DNA from: an uncultured Bacillota bacterium
Lineage (GTDB): Bacteria > Bacillota_I > Bacilli_A > RF39 > UBA660
Assembly (NCBI GenBank): GCA_900317975.1
Contig: ONIZ01000001.1
Location: 62,001 to 126,000, forward strand
Direction: 5' to 3'
Length of the DNA: 64,000 nt
Shown here: piece by piece, positions 1-8,777 of the stretch
Layout of the letters: every line of letters begins with the position of its first letter
How positions within the stretch are numbered: the first letter of the stretch is position 1
The notes under the pieces: model-generated
What the model saw: only the letters and a program-made list of their open reading frames with translations
Told to the model about the DNA's origin: nothing
The model's database searches: none
Program-made: the position numbers and the translations under genes

Positions 1-1248
1 TATCAGAATTTGTCTAATACAGTATCATGCATAACAGGAATCCCTATATATTATTTCAAACTATCTCCAAATGCTGGTTCAACAGATCTCACATTCAAAG
101 AATATGCATTAATGGATGTGGAGTCAGTAAAACAGATAAAGCTGATCATAAATGACAATCAAATGCCATCATCTAAACCTGAATTTTCTGATTTTGGATT
201 AGAATGGCAAACAGATTGGGAAACAGAAATACCAAAGGGAATATTTGCAACAGCATTTGGGCCAACAGCTCAACCAACAGAAGGTGATCTTATATATATT
301 CCTATGATGAAGAGAATGTGGATGGTCAATGAAGCATATGAAGAGAAAAGAGATTCATTTATGTGGATTGCAACAACATTCAAGGTAACACTAGTAAAAT
401 ACCAAGAAAAGGATTCAGTTGATCTCAAAGATACTGAGGCTATGGTGAATTCATTTGTAAAGAACAAATATGAAGACATCTTTGGTGAAGATGAAGATAC
501 AATGGGTAGTGGTGAAGAGTTCAATGATGCTCCATTGTATGCTGCAGATTCTCTTTATCCAATATATGAATCAGATTCTCAACGTAAATATGTATCATGT
601 GAAGGCGTAGACATATTAGATGAATCAACACATTTCAAGGGAACTGTAATATCAGACAAGATGTATAAGTTTGATAACATGTCATTACAAAGAAAGATTG
701 TATATCAAAGACTATTCTGTGGAGAAAATGCAACAATATCATTCATCATAAAGCCAGAACCTTGGTATAATGACTATGACGGATCATTACTTTCTATAGG
801 AAGATTTAAGATAAAGATTCATCAAGAAAACAATATGACATATCTTAGCTTGAATAAGAATGAAAACGTACAACTTCAGTTAGAGAACAATACTACATAT
901 TTTGTATATGCAAGATGGTCAAAAGAACTAAATGTTGTAGAGATGTCAGCAGCAAAATATGTATGGCCAGACTCTATTCCAATATATAAATTGAATTCAC
1001 ATCATTATTGGTATGACATGGACAATATGATGACGTCAACGGGGAAATATAATATAGAATTCAATATAGACAAGAAGACAGAAGTTATGTTGGAAGGATT
1101 CTATGGTAAGATAACAAACATAAAGATATTTGATATATACAATGATAACATATCTGAAGTTCTTATGATGTACCCAAACAATAAGAGACTGTTGATAAAT
1201 GATACAGCTAGAAACATTATAGGAATGAGTGGGCATGTTGTAAGTTAA
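1..1248 (+). CDS. Virion structural protein, 5' truncated by window edge
   Basis: The frame is open from base 1, so the gene most likely begins upstream; the first possible internal start is a TTG at position 10. About 412 residues are visible. Roughly the first 140 form a mixed beta region rich in Trp and Tyr. An acidic linker follows (around residues 150-180). The C-terminal half, about residues 200-380, looks like a jelly-roll or concanavalin-type beta sandwich, with the alternating hydrophobic strands seen in phage neck, baseplate or fibre proteins. It lies just upstream of small genes and not far from the head and tail genes. I do not recognise a specific family; the structural role is inferred from composition and context. 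Confidence 0.55.
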   Translation, partial: YQNLSNTVSCITGIPIYYFKLSPNAGSTDLTFKEYALMDVESVKQIKLIINDNQMPSSKPEFSDFGLEWQTDWETEIPKGIFATAFGPTAQPTEGDLIYIPMMKRMWMVNEAYEEKRDSFMWIATTFKVTLVKYQEKDSVDLKDTEAMVNSFVKNKYEDIFGEDEDTMGSGEEFNDAPLYAADSLYPIYESDSQRKYVSCEGVDILDESTHFKGTVISDKMYKFDNMSLQRKIVYQRLFCGENATISFIIKPEPWYNDYDGSLLSIGRFKIKIHQENNMTYLSLNKNENVQLQLENNTTYFVYARWSKELNVVEMSAAKYVWPDSIPIYKLNSHHYWYDMDNMMTSTGKYNIEFNIDKKTEVMLEGFYGKITNIKIFDIYNDNISEVLMMYPNNKRLLINDTARNIIGMSGHVVS

Positions 1249-1273
1249 ATAAATATATAAAGAAGAGGCAAAA

Positions 1274-1549
1274 ATGAACAAATTATTTTCAATTATCAAT
1301 ACAGTAAACAAACAGGCAGTACAAACTTATGGAGAACTAATAAGTACAGATTCACCAAAAACTAATATAGTCAATAAGTTGTCACAGGAAGAGAAAGAAG
1401 TATATGAAGAAATTCAGAACAAAGACAAGGAAAGACTTATTGACAGCGCCGGAAACAATAGAGAAAAAGATAACTCTATAACATTCAATAAGCCAAACAA
1501 GAAGACAGTAGTAATACCCGGAATAGGTGAAGTCACGCAAATGATGTAA
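1274..1549 (+). CDS. Hypothetical 91-residue protein
   Basis: Small, highly charged protein starting 25 bases after the preceding structural gene and in the same direction, so probably co-transcribed with it. It is rich in Lys, Glu, Asn and Asp through residues 25-75, looks mostly helical or disordered, and ends in a short hydrophobic tail (VVIPGIGEVTQMM). No membrane segment or catalytic motif is visible. It lacks the packaging leader found on many genes further on. The position suggests an accessory structural or assembly protein, but the function is unknown. Confidence 0.6.
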   Translation: MNKLFSIINTVNKQAVQTYGELISTDSPKTNIVNKLSQEEKEVYEEIQNKDKERLIDSAGNNREKDNSITFNKPNKKTVVIPGIGEVTQMM

Positions 1550-1586
1550 AAATATATATTAATTCTAAAGTTTAATAAGATATATT

Positions 1587-1892
1587 ATGAAGACAATTAC
1601 TAATTTCATTAACGAGTCATTATCAGGAAAACAAAAGGAAATCATAGGAGAAATATTTTCTAAGTTATTCAAAGGATCATCATTATCAAAAGATCAGATC
1701 ATTATATTATTGAATAACATAGATGACAAAGAAATCATCTACTGTATATCAAAATATTTTTCTGAAAATGACACATCAAACTATCTTGCTTATGAGCCAT
1801 CCGATGACTTATTTATCAATTATGAATCTACTAAGAAAAAAATTATAGAACAACTAGCAGAATTCATATATAAGTATAAAATAATGAAATGA
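1587..1892 (+). CDS. Putative capsid-packaged internal protein (leader MKTITNFINE)
   Basis: 101 residues. The first ten follow the leader consensus of this genome (M-K-S/T-hydrophobic-x-x-Y/F-I-x-E), with a candidate cut site I-N-E|S after residue 10. In T4, a ten-residue N-terminal leader of this form directs internal proteins into the prohead and is removed by the gp21 protease. That this protein behaves likewise is inference. The mature part is helical, with two hydrophobic helices around residues 20-65 and a Lys-rich C-terminus; no known domain is recognised. It is the first leader-bearing gene in the window and stands alone between structural genes and the MoxR/VWA pair. It ends in TGA. 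Confidence 0.7.
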   Translation: MKTITNFINESLSGKQKEIIGEIFSKLFKGSSLSKDQIIILLNNIDDKEIIYCISKYFSENDTSNYLAYEPSDDLFINYESTKKKIIEQLAEFIYKYKIMK

Positions 1893-1898
1893 AAAAAA

Positions 1899-1917
1899 GT
1901 TATTTTTAATATATAAA
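1899..1917 (+). promoter_or_regulatory. Candidate phage promoter (TTATTTTTAAT element)
   Basis: GTTATTTTTAATATATAAA lies about 50 bases upstream of the AAA+ ATPase start. The same element recurs at the head of at least 15 gene blocks in this window. Promoter function is inferred from recurrence and position. Confidence 0.5.
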
Positions 1918-1964
1918 ATATCAACATATATCAAACATATAAAATATAACAATATAATATCAAT

Positions 1965-3266
1965 ATGAAGAAAACTAATAGTTTAGAAGACTTTATAGCT
2001 AACAAGTCAAGTTTTTCTAGAAAAACAAGCATTATGGAAGCTAGAAGAAAAAAAGATGAGTCTGATGTAAAGCAGGAAGATGTAGAAGGATTGTCTGCTG
2101 AAGAAAACGGCTCAGAAGGAAAATGGGCAGTTGAGCCACCAACAGATGATGATCTATTAAAAGGTATTGATAGAGAAACTCTTACAAAGAACAAGAAACG
2201 TATATTATTACGTATGAAAGCTAACAAACCATTCTTTGTTGAAGGTAGAGCTGGTTGGGGTAAGACAAGTATCATTACAAAGTTAGCTCATCAATGTAAA
2301 CGTACAGTAATTACAGTATATCTTGATAAGATTCCACCTGAGGATCTTGGTGGTACTCCTGTTCCATTCAAATCAAAGAAGGGTGGTGACTATGTAAAGA
2401 CACTTATGCCAGGATGGGCAGTAATTATGTATGATAATCCTGATACAGATTACTTATTGTTCTTTGATGAAATGAATCAGGCAGATCCTCAAGTAATGAA
2501 TGCATTGATGCCTATTGTATTGAAGAATGTAATTTGCGGTGTTCAATTCAAGAACTTCATCGTTGGTGGTGCTGGTAACCTCGAAGATGAAAACCAGGGC
2601 GGTGTAAACCAACTTTCAAAACCATTGAGATCTCGTTTTGGTGGTATTATTAAATGGGAAGATGGTGACTGGGCAAGTTCATTTGACTTCCTTCATAAGA
2701 AATGGGACGCAAAACTAGGCCGTAAATTTGTTGACAGAATTCAAGACAACTGTGAATGCTTTGATAACCCTAGAGATATTGACAATCATATTATTGACAC
2801 TATTGCAAATATCAAAGCAGGTAAAGAAGATGCAGATATCTTTGATGCTTCTGACTGGTTAGACCAATTGAATGACTTGGCAAAAGAAGATCTATCACAC
2901 ACTCAAGAACATAATCTTGAAGAATTGGCAGACTACATCTACAATTATGTAAATGGAAATGAAGATGAAGATGATGATAGAACAGGTTCAAGTAAAGACA
3001 TCAATATGGTAGATGAAAAGGTAATTGCATTTATCAAGAAAATTATGACTAGAGGATGGGTAGAAGATCCACATAGCCCACAGAAGAAGTATGGTGTATC
3101 TAGAGAGAACCTGAAGGGAATAGCTGAAGAACTTCTTCCAAATGGTGAGTTAGTTGAAATCATTCTCGATAAGTTAGAAGCTGAAGGTGCTAAGTTCAAA
3201 TATGAAACAAATGCAGAATGGAAGAAAGCTAATCCTAAGTTATTAGACCCTGATGCAGAAGATTAA
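1965..3266 (+). CDS. MoxR-type AAA+ ATPase
   Basis: 433 residues. Walker A is G94-R-A-G-W-G-K100-T101. Walker B is L-L-F-F-D168-E169 followed by M-N-Q-A. The PLRSRFGG stretch near residue 224 fits the arginine-finger region. This arrangement is typical of MoxR/AAA_5 ATPases, which remodel or load partner proteins. The N-terminal 60 residues are charged and probably disordered; the C-terminal third is acidic. Downstream, after one small gene, lies a metallopeptidase/VWA protein, the usual partner of MoxR ATPases, so the three genes probably form one operon. The phage role (chaperone for assembly, or modification of host proteins) is not evident. The family call is firm; the function is inferred. 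Confidence 0.88.
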   Translation: MKKTNSLEDFIANKSSFSRKTSIMEARRKKDESDVKQEDVEGLSAEENGSEGKWAVEPPTDDDLLKGIDRETLTKNKKRILLRMKANKPFFVEGRAGWGKTSIITKLAHQCKRTVITVYLDKIPPEDLGGTPVPFKSKKGGDYVKTLMPGWAVIMYDNPDTDYLLFFDEMNQADPQVMNALMPIVLKNVICGVQFKNFIVGGAGNLEDENQGGVNQLSKPLRSRFGGIIKWEDGDWASSFDFLHKKWDAKLGRKFVDRIQDNCECFDNPRDIDNHIIDTIANIKAGKEDADIFDASDWLDQLNDLAKEDLSHTQEHNLEELADYIYNYVNGNEDEDDDRTGSSKDINMVDEKVIAFIKKIMTRGWVEDPHSPQKKYGVSRENLKGIAEELLPNGELVEIILDKLEAEGAKFKYETNAEWKKANPKLLDPDAED

Positions 3267-3324
3267 ATAATATCTAATAAATGACTATTATATTTATATA
3301 AATTAATTTATAAAACAAATAGCT

Positions 3325-3642
3325 ATGTTAATAAAACCAAGAAACATATTACAATTTGATAATGATGATGAGTTTGACAGATATTGCATTGTCCCTAAAC
3401 TTGTCAAGAAATCATATGTAAAGAAGGATGGAAGTAATAGTGATTATATAGATTTTGACTTTACTCCTGAATATGAAGATTCTGTAAAGAACAATGATGC
3501 GTTCATTATTTTAGACAGAGATTCAGCAACTCTAAGAAGAAAATGTGTATCATATAGAACAATTGCAAAGAAAGTAAAGAATCTATATCCTTGGTATTAT
3601 GAAAAGATCTTTAATAAAAACAAAAAGGTAAAGACAATTTAA
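3325..3642 (+). CDS. Hypothetical protein between the AAA+ and VWA genes
   Basis: 105 residues, starting 58 bases after the AAA+ gene and ending one base before the ATG of the VWA gene, which indicates translational coupling. The N-terminal half is acidic (FDNDDEFDRY). The C-terminus is basic (residues 80-105, many Lys). No membrane segment or known motif is visible. Its place inside the MoxR/VWA pair suggests an adaptor or third component of that machine; this rests on context only. Confidence 0.72.
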   Translation: MLIKPRNILQFDNDDEFDRYCIVPKLVKKSYVKKDGSNSDYIDFDFTPEYEDSVKNNDAFIILDRDSATLRRKCVSYRTIAKKVKNLYPWYYEKIFNKNKKVKTI

Positions 3643-3643
3643 T

Positions 3644-5899
3644 ATGATAGAAATAAAAAGTACAATACTTAATTCAAAGAGTTTACGACATGTCAAGGAT
3701 AGTCTTATTGAAATATCCGAAATTGATCATGAAGAAACTTTCCGTGTAAAGGCTCTTGAATATATTAATTTTAGTTCATTGGAACAGGATGACCGATATT
3801 TCTATGATATGATGGAGTTTGTTCGCTTTCTAGATCCATCTTCAGACGCAATTGCTTATACTACACCAGAACATCTTATATATCTTAATGCTCCTAATAA
3901 TAAAATTGATAAGAATGTCAGATATTGGGAATTCATATTTGATCATGAATGCTTGCACCAGTTATGGGATACTTTTGGTGTAGAAAAGAAGATTAAAGAA
4001 TCTGGGGCAGTATTTGATCATTATATATTGAATGTAGCATCTGATTGTGTCATTAATGACTATTTGGCAAACATTAGAAAGAAAGCTTTGCCAAATGGTG
4101 GATTGATAACACCTGATCTTATATATAAAGAGACAGGAGTTGTATATGATAGAAAAAAGGATACACAGTTCTCATTATATATGAAATTGATAGCACAGAA
4201 AGATAAGGTGGACAAAAGTAATGCTCTTAAGAAAGCAGAAGAATTTGAAGGTAAATTGACTCCTAAATCAGTTCAAAAACAGCAGGTACCACCAGGTCCT
4301 CCACCTCCTCCAGGTGGCAAATTTTCAGATGAATATATTCAGGGAAGAATAGATGGTATACAAGATGTATTAGACAAGAAAGTTGATCCACATAAATTTA
4401 CACCAAAGACACCAGAAGATGATGATTACAATAAAGGTTATAATGATGTTATTGCAGAGATCAAAGAGGGATTAGACAAAGGAATCACATTACCCGATAG
4501 CCCAAGCGGAGGTGGAGGTGGTGATGATAATGGTCTACCACAAGTTCCATGGGATATTCCACAAGATCAGAAACAAAGTGGTCAATCTGATGGAGAAGGA
4601 GCTCAGCAAAATGGAGAAGGAGCTCAGCAAAATGATAGTATACCAAATAATGCTGAAGGTGCTCAAGATGCTGCTGATCAAGCTAAAGATGCCGCTGATA
4701 AAGCTCAGGATGCTGCTGATAAAGCCCAAGAAAATGCAGAAAAGGCTGAAAAGCAAGCAAAGTCTTCAGGTAAGCAAGAAGATAAAGAGACATTAGAAAA
4801 AGCTAAGAAGATAGCTGATCAAGCAAAGAAGGCAGCAAAAGAAGCTAAAGAAGCTGCAGATAAAGCTCAAAAGGCCGCAGACAAAGCTAAGGATGCTGCT
4901 GGAAATGATGGTAAAGACAAAAAGGATGCTAAAGGAAAAGATGGTACATCATCAAAAGAGTCAGATGCTGCAAAAGAAGCAAAAGATCAAATGCAGAAAG
5001 CTAAAGATGCTCAAGCAACAGCAGAAGCATGTAGTAAAGGCCAAGATCCAAGTAACCAAAAAAATAACAATTCATCACAAGGTGCTGGTAAAGGTCATAT
5101 AGCTCCAACTTTGTCAGATGCTGATCTTGAAGAAATAAGAGCAAAAGCTGCTAAGATCATTGAAAAGTATAAGAACAAAATATCTGGAGAATTTGGTAAG
5201 TTCATTTCAAAATGTCGTTCAAGCTTTACAATGAAAAAAGAAGGTCTTGTTGCCCAGATCAGTAAAGGAACAATGTGGAACAAACAAATGAACTCTATTT
5301 TACTTGGATATATCAAACAAAAGGTATTAATGAAGAAGAGACAATATGAGCCATCCTTCAAACGAGTAAAGAGAGGAACAGGATTTGTGAACTATGGAGA
5401 TCCATTACGTAAGGGAAAGATTCGTAAAGATGACAAACTATTGATAAATGGTGCTTTCTATGCTGATAGATCAGGAAGTATGGGTGGTACAATCAAGAAT
5501 GTTGTAAAAGCTATCTATGCAATTAGTGAATCATTGAAGAAATTGTTCGGTGGTGAAAGAGTTGTTGAAGATACAGTATTCAAATTGTATGCATTTGATG
5601 ACTATATGAAAGAAATTCCATGGGGTAAGTCATTCACTGATGGTGGTGGTACAATGCCATTTGATGAATTATTAGGAAAGATAATGGATCAGGATGAACA
5701 ATATCTATTCAATATTGTCATAACAGATGCAGAATTCCCTAGTATCAATAGAGCAAAAGTAAATCAATTCTTGAAGGATATCCCAGGAATAGTAATATTC
5801 ATCACTAATCATGACAATGATATAATGAAAGAAATTTCTAAAGATCATCCAACAAAACTTTTCTATATTTTGGCAGATTCTAATTTTGAAATTGAATAA
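3644..5899 (+). CDS. VWA-like protein with N-terminal zinc-metallopeptidase domain
   Basis: 751 residues. The N-terminal domain carries H101-E-C-L-H105, an HExxH zinc signature set in a hydrophobic helix, resembling the putative metallopeptidase domain found N-terminal to VWA-like domains in MoxR-associated proteins. A Pro/Gly-rich hinge follows (around 215-300). A long Ala/Lys/Asp/Gln region (about 310-480) of KAADKAQ-type repeats is probably a helix or coiled coil. The C-terminal VWA-like domain has the metal-site motif D-R-S-G-S near residue 608, followed by a TDGGGTMPF loop. The linker DNA is repetitive and may vary in length between relatives. The protein pairs with the AAA+ ATPase upstream. 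Substrate unknown. Confidence 0.85.
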   Translation: MIEIKSTILNSKSLRHVKDSLIEISEIDHEETFRVKALEYINFSSLEQDDRYFYDMMEFVRFLDPSSDAIAYTTPEHLIYLNAPNNKIDKNVRYWEFIFDHECLHQLWDTFGVEKKIKESGAVFDHYILNVASDCVINDYLANIRKKALPNGGLITPDLIYKETGVVYDRKKDTQFSLYMKLIAQKDKVDKSNALKKAEEFEGKLTPKSVQKQQVPPGPPPPPGGKFSDEYIQGRIDGIQDVLDKKVDPHKFTPKTPEDDDYNKGYNDVIAEIKEGLDKGITLPDSPSGGGGGDDNGLPQVPWDIPQDQKQSGQSDGEGAQQNGEGAQQNDSIPNNAEGAQDAADQAKDAADKAQDAADKAQENAEKAEKQAKSSGKQEDKETLEKAKKIADQAKKAAKEAKEAADKAQKAADKAKDAAGNDGKDKKDAKGKDGTSSKESDAAKEAKDQMQKAKDAQATAEACSKGQDPSNQKNNNSSQGAGKGHIAPTLSDADLEEIRAKAAKIIEKYKNKISGEFGKFISKCRSSFTMKKEGLVAQISKGTMWNKQMNSILLGYIKQKVLMKKRQYEPSFKRVKRGTGFVNYGDPLRKGKIRKDDKLLINGAFYADRSGSMGGTIKNVVKAIYAISESLKKLFGGERVVEDTVFKLYAFDDYMKEIPWGKSFTDGGGTMPFDELLGKIMDQDEQYLFNIVITDAEFPSINRAKVNQFLKDIPGIVIFITNHDNDIMKEISKDHPTKLFYILADSNFEIE

Positions 5900-5930
5900 A
5901 GTAATACATAAAAATTAAATAACCTAATAA

Positions 5931-5968
5931 AAAGATCTATATTTTATATATAGGTCTTTTTTTATTTT
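5931..5968 (+). terminator. Intrinsic terminator after the VWA gene
   Basis: AAAGATCTATAT pairs with ATATAGGTCTTT (one G-T wobble), followed by a T-run. It closes the AAA+/VWA operon. The T-run continues into the next promoter-like element. Confidence 0.75.
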
Positions 5969-5978
5969 TATATATAAA
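5960..5978 (+). promoter_or_regulatory. Candidate phage promoter fused to the terminator tail
   Basis: TTTTATTTTTATATATAAA begins within the terminator T-tract and ends 17 bases before the first gene of the cargo array. Identified by recurrence of the element. Confidence 0.5.
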
Positions 5979-5995
5979 GTTATGATTATAATAAT

Positions 5996-6745
5996 ATGAT
6001 AACATTAAGAGAATATATATTAGAAGAGAAAATTCTGAATAAAGACAATGTATTTGTTTGGAATTATGCTCAATTTGATAAATGGGATGAGACAAAAGTA
6101 CTTGCGGAACTTAAAGAACAACTTGTCAAATTCCAGTTATCTTGTATTGTTACTATGGTAGGTGCAGCAAATGACAAAATGGAAAAAGATGAAAAAGAAT
6201 ATCCAGAAAAACTACGTAATGCTGCTATCAAAGCATCCAAAGAATACAAGTCATTTGAAAAGATGAATGATGAGAAAAAAGAACAATGGATTCTCAATAA
6301 GATAGAAGAAATCAAGAAGAATGCTGAGTATCTTACAAAGGACAATGGTAGATATAAGCATTTAGCTAAGAATTCTACAAAGGTTCCATTAATAGTTCCA
6401 CCAACAAAAATAGATACAACAACAATTGGTATTGATAATTTCAGAATACTAGTACGTAATGACATATATTCACAGCATTCTTCACAATTAATACATTGGG
6501 ATTCTACAGATATGGATCAATTGGCTAAATCAATATTCAAAGCTTTTCCTGATGACAATGAATTCAAAGATCATTTTAGAGGATTTGCGATATATACTGA
6601 TCAAAAGAACATAACTAGTTTTAATGCAATAAACATTACTTTTATGTTTGATGAAGAATTTGAAAACCAATTAGATAAATCTGTTAATCAATTTGCTGAT
6701 TTTATGCATCAAGAATATCAATCTGGAAGATATATGGGAGATTAA
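5996..6745 (+). CDS. Putative capsid-packaged protein (leader MITLREYILE)
   Basis: 249 residues and the first gene of the long leader-bearing array. The leader would be cut at I-L-E|E after residue 10. The mature region begins with an aromatic stretch (VFVWNYAQFDKW), then has a highly charged helical segment (about 55-115, Lys/Glu rich) and a mixed alpha/beta C-terminal part from about 125 to 249. I do not recognise the fold. It sits 17 bases after a promoter-like element and is followed at 31 bases by an ADP-ribosyltransferase-like gene in the same direction. Packaging is inferred from the leader. Confidence 0.75.
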   Translation: MITLREYILEEKILNKDNVFVWNYAQFDKWDETKVLAELKEQLVKFQLSCIVTMVGAANDKMEKDEKEYPEKLRNAAIKASKEYKSFEKMNDEKKEQWILNKIEEIKKNAEYLTKDNGRYKHLAKNSTKVPLIVPPTKIDTTTIGIDNFRILVRNDIYSQHSSQLIHWDSTDMDQLAKSIFKAFPDDNEFKDHFRGFAIYTDQKNITSFNAINITFMFDEEFENQLDKSVNQFADFMHQEYQSGRYMGD

Positions 6746-6776
6746 ATAAATTCATACTAGATAAAGAAGAAAATAA

Positions 6777-7610
6777 ATGAAAAGGTTGATAGATTATATT
6801 TGTGAATTAAGAGATGAAACATACTTTAAAGTTGCCCGTAAAAGAAATGAACAAGGCAAAGATATATCTGATATAATTTCGCATGCTAATGAAAGAATAA
6901 CTAAAGATTTTATCAAGGAATTGACATCATCAGATTGGTATAAAACATATGTAAAGAAAATAGAATACTCAGATGATTCATCAACTATTAAACTATTGTT
7001 GTCAGAACAAATGAGAGATGAATATGGGGCTGATCCAAAGTATGAAAATGAAAGACAGGAAATGTATGATAATCTTAAAACCCTTGCAAGAAAATATGGG
7101 CGTTTAATTCATGGATTACGATTTATGAACTGTTATGCAAATGAAGAACCAACTATTCTATTCTATTTGTTAGATAGAAAAAAATATTTGAAAGATATCA
7201 ATAAAGATACTATACTATATCATGTTACTTCAAAATTAGAAAATGCAAACAAAATTATTGAAAATGGAATTATAGTTAGTCAGCCGATTTTTACAACGTA
7301 TACATATAAATGTGTATTCGCATTCAAATCTAAAAGATTTATTGATATGTTTAGTAAAAAATTCTTAAAAAAGAAACAATATTATGTAATAGAATTCAAG
7401 GCTGGTGATAATATATATTTTGATGATTGGATGCTAAATAGTGAATTAATAACAGAATTACAATATAAATCACCTGGTGGCAATATGGATTCAATAAGAA
7501 AACGTGCATCACAAGCCATATTTACATTATCTAATATTGATAAAGAACAAATAGTTTCAGTAACAGAAATCAATGGTAAAAATAATAATGTAATATATTC
7601 AAAAGACTAA
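6777..7610 (+). CDS. Leader-bearing ADP-ribosyltransferase-like protein
   Basis: 277 residues. Leader MKRLIDYICE with a cut site I-C-E after residue 10. At residues 146-168 there is an I-L-Y-H149-V-T-S segment, then N-A-N-K-I-I-E-N-G-I. This matches the first NAD-binding strand and helix of many ART-fold enzymes (H-x-T/S, then a helix ending in a Gly-Ile turn). Downstream segments (FAFKSKRF, YYVIEFKAGDN) fit the later strands. T4 packages an ADP-ribosyltransferase (Alt) in its head and injects it to modify host RNA polymerase; a similar role is plausible here but unproven. The catalytic glutamate is not pinned down. The next gene starts three bases after the stop. Confidence 0.62.
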   Translation: MKRLIDYICELRDETYFKVARKRNEQGKDISDIISHANERITKDFIKELTSSDWYKTYVKKIEYSDDSSTIKLLLSEQMRDEYGADPKYENERQEMYDNLKTLARKYGRLIHGLRFMNCYANEEPTILFYLLDRKKYLKDINKDTILYHVTSKLENANKIIENGIIVSQPIFTTYTYKCVFAFKSKRFIDMFSKKFLKKKQYYVIEFKAGDNIYFDDWMLNSELITELQYKSPGGNMDSIRKRASQAIFTLSNIDKEQIVSVTEINGKNNNVIYSKD

Positions 7611-7612
7611 TT

Positions 7613-7804
7613 ATGAAATCATTAAGACAATATCTAACCGAGGATTTACATGATGTTATTGTTAAAGTAGGAGACTACTGGAGAATAAAGGGACATGCTG
7701 GCAAGGGAACAAACACTCCTAAACGTGGATATTGGAAAGCTAAATATAAGACAAGAGAAAAAGCTGAAAATGCTTTGAAAGCATATTTTGCTAATAAAGG
7801 ATAA
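7613..7804 (+). CDS. Small basic leader-bearing protein
   Basis: 63 residues. Leader MKSLRQYLTE with cut site L-T-E|D. The mature 53-residue part is strongly basic and Gly/Trp/Lys rich, with WRIKGHAGKGTNTPKRGYW at about residues 23-42, then a short helix ending in AYFANKG. This looks like a compact nucleic-acid-binding fold, similar to AP2-like or SH3-like mini-domains, but I cannot assign a family. It begins three bases after the ART-like gene, so the two are probably translated together. A small basic protein released into the host with the DNA is a plausible role (inference). Confidence 0.7.
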   Translation: MKSLRQYLTEDLHDVIVKVGDYWRIKGHAGKGTNTPKRGYWKAKYKTREKAENALKAYFANKG

Positions 7805-7828
7805 AAAATAAATAAAGAATATAAACTT

Positions 7829-8281
7829 ATGAAATCCTTAAATAATTATATAAATGAATCATTAGGTTATTATAAAACTTTATCAAATTTCTTAGAAACA
7901 TTTTGGTCTGAAGAAGATTGGTATGATGACATAAATGGAGCATTAGATGATAATGATGAACAAACTAGATTAAATTTAATTGATAACGGATATTGTTTGA
8001 CTGTATGTAATTGTGTATCATTTTTAGAAGACGAACCATTTTATGATGATGTTGAATATTACTTATTAGATGATGGTGGTTCAAGTTATCATTTCTTTAT
8101 GAAATATAAAGATCTTTATTATGATGCTTATAATTATAAAGGAGTAAAAAAATTATCAGATTTACAATTTTGCAAAAAATATATGAAAGGCAAATCTGAA
8201 GAATATTTAAATAAAAATTTAACTTTAGTAGGAAAAGGTGCCGATTTTAATTATGAAAAAGCACAAAGTTATATAAAATAA
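7829..8281 (+). CDS. Leader-bearing acidic hypothetical protein
   Basis: 150 residues. Leader MKSLNNYINE with cut site I-N-E|S. The mature protein is very acidic (WSEEDWYDDINGALDDNDE; FYDDVEYYLLDDGG) and rich in Tyr, with a short C-terminal helix. Internal proteins that mimic DNA are acidic, but so are many others, so no function is assigned. It is spaced 24 bases from the previous gene and 27 from the next; all run in the same direction. Confidence 0.7.
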   Translation: MKSLNNYINESLGYYKTLSNFLETFWSEEDWYDDINGALDDNDEQTRLNLIDNGYCLTVCNCVSFLEDEPFYDDVEYYLLDDGGSSYHFFMKYKDLYYDAYNYKGVKKLSDLQFCKKYMKGKSEEYLNKNLTLVGKGADFNYEKAQSYIK

Positions 8282-8308
8282 TAAAAAAACATTCCTAAAA
8301 CATAAACC

Positions 8309-8758
8309 ATGAAGAATATTACTGAATATATAATAGAAGCTGCAAAATTCAATTATTGGGAAGATGTTATTGGATTTCCAGGCTATGAATTGAAAGTTCC
8401 TAAAAAATATATAAAGCCAATTAATAATACTAAATATTATCAAGCAGAATTTTTAGAAAAATATTTTGGTTGGCTTAACCAATGGATTGATAAGAATATT
8501 AAAAAGATAGTTCAAATAGTAACTAAAGAAAATAAAGATTTTCCAAAAGAAATTTCAATTAAGTTGCCAAGTGAATTAGGCGGTAGTTTACAATTGGACT
8601 GGGACTGCGGATGGACGGATAATATACCTCATGGTTCTGTTCGTGATGTTGAATTAAAAGTAAACAACGTTTCTCCATCATCAATGAGTCATAGTTCATT
8701 CTATCAAGCTCAAGAAGATTTAACTAGTTTTAAATTAATTAATGAAATTAAATTTTAA
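8309..8758 (+). CDS. Leader-bearing hypothetical protein
   Basis: 149 residues. Leader MKNITEYIIE with cut site I-I-E|A, the closest match here to the T4 internal-protein site (I-A-E|A). The mature part opens with a short aromatic segment (FNYWEDVIGFPGYEL). A helix with two Trp follows (FGWLNQWIDKNIKK), then a beta-rich stretch (LQLDWDCGWTDNIPHG) around residues 90-115. No family recognised. It lies in the middle of the array with short intergenic spacers. Confidence 0.7.
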   Translation: MKNITEYIIEAAKFNYWEDVIGFPGYELKVPKKYIKPINNTKYYQAEFLEKYFGWLNQWIDKNIKKIVQIVTKENKDFPKEISIKLPSELGGSLQLDWDCGWTDNIPHGSVRDVELKVNNVSPSSMSHSSFYQAQEDLTSFKLINEIKF

Positions 8759-8777
8759 AATACATAAAATATAATAT

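Noticed and set aside
1965-2040. Packaging leader on the MoxR ATPase (MKKTNSLEDFIAN)
   Set aside because: It has a similar feel, but residue spacing differs and Glu at the cut site is missing; I-M-E|A near residue 25 is not at the expected distance.
4512-5102. Overlapping open frames opposite or offset to the VWA linker
   Set aside because: They arise from the repetitive Ala/Lys/Asp linker; composition is biased and no start context supports them.
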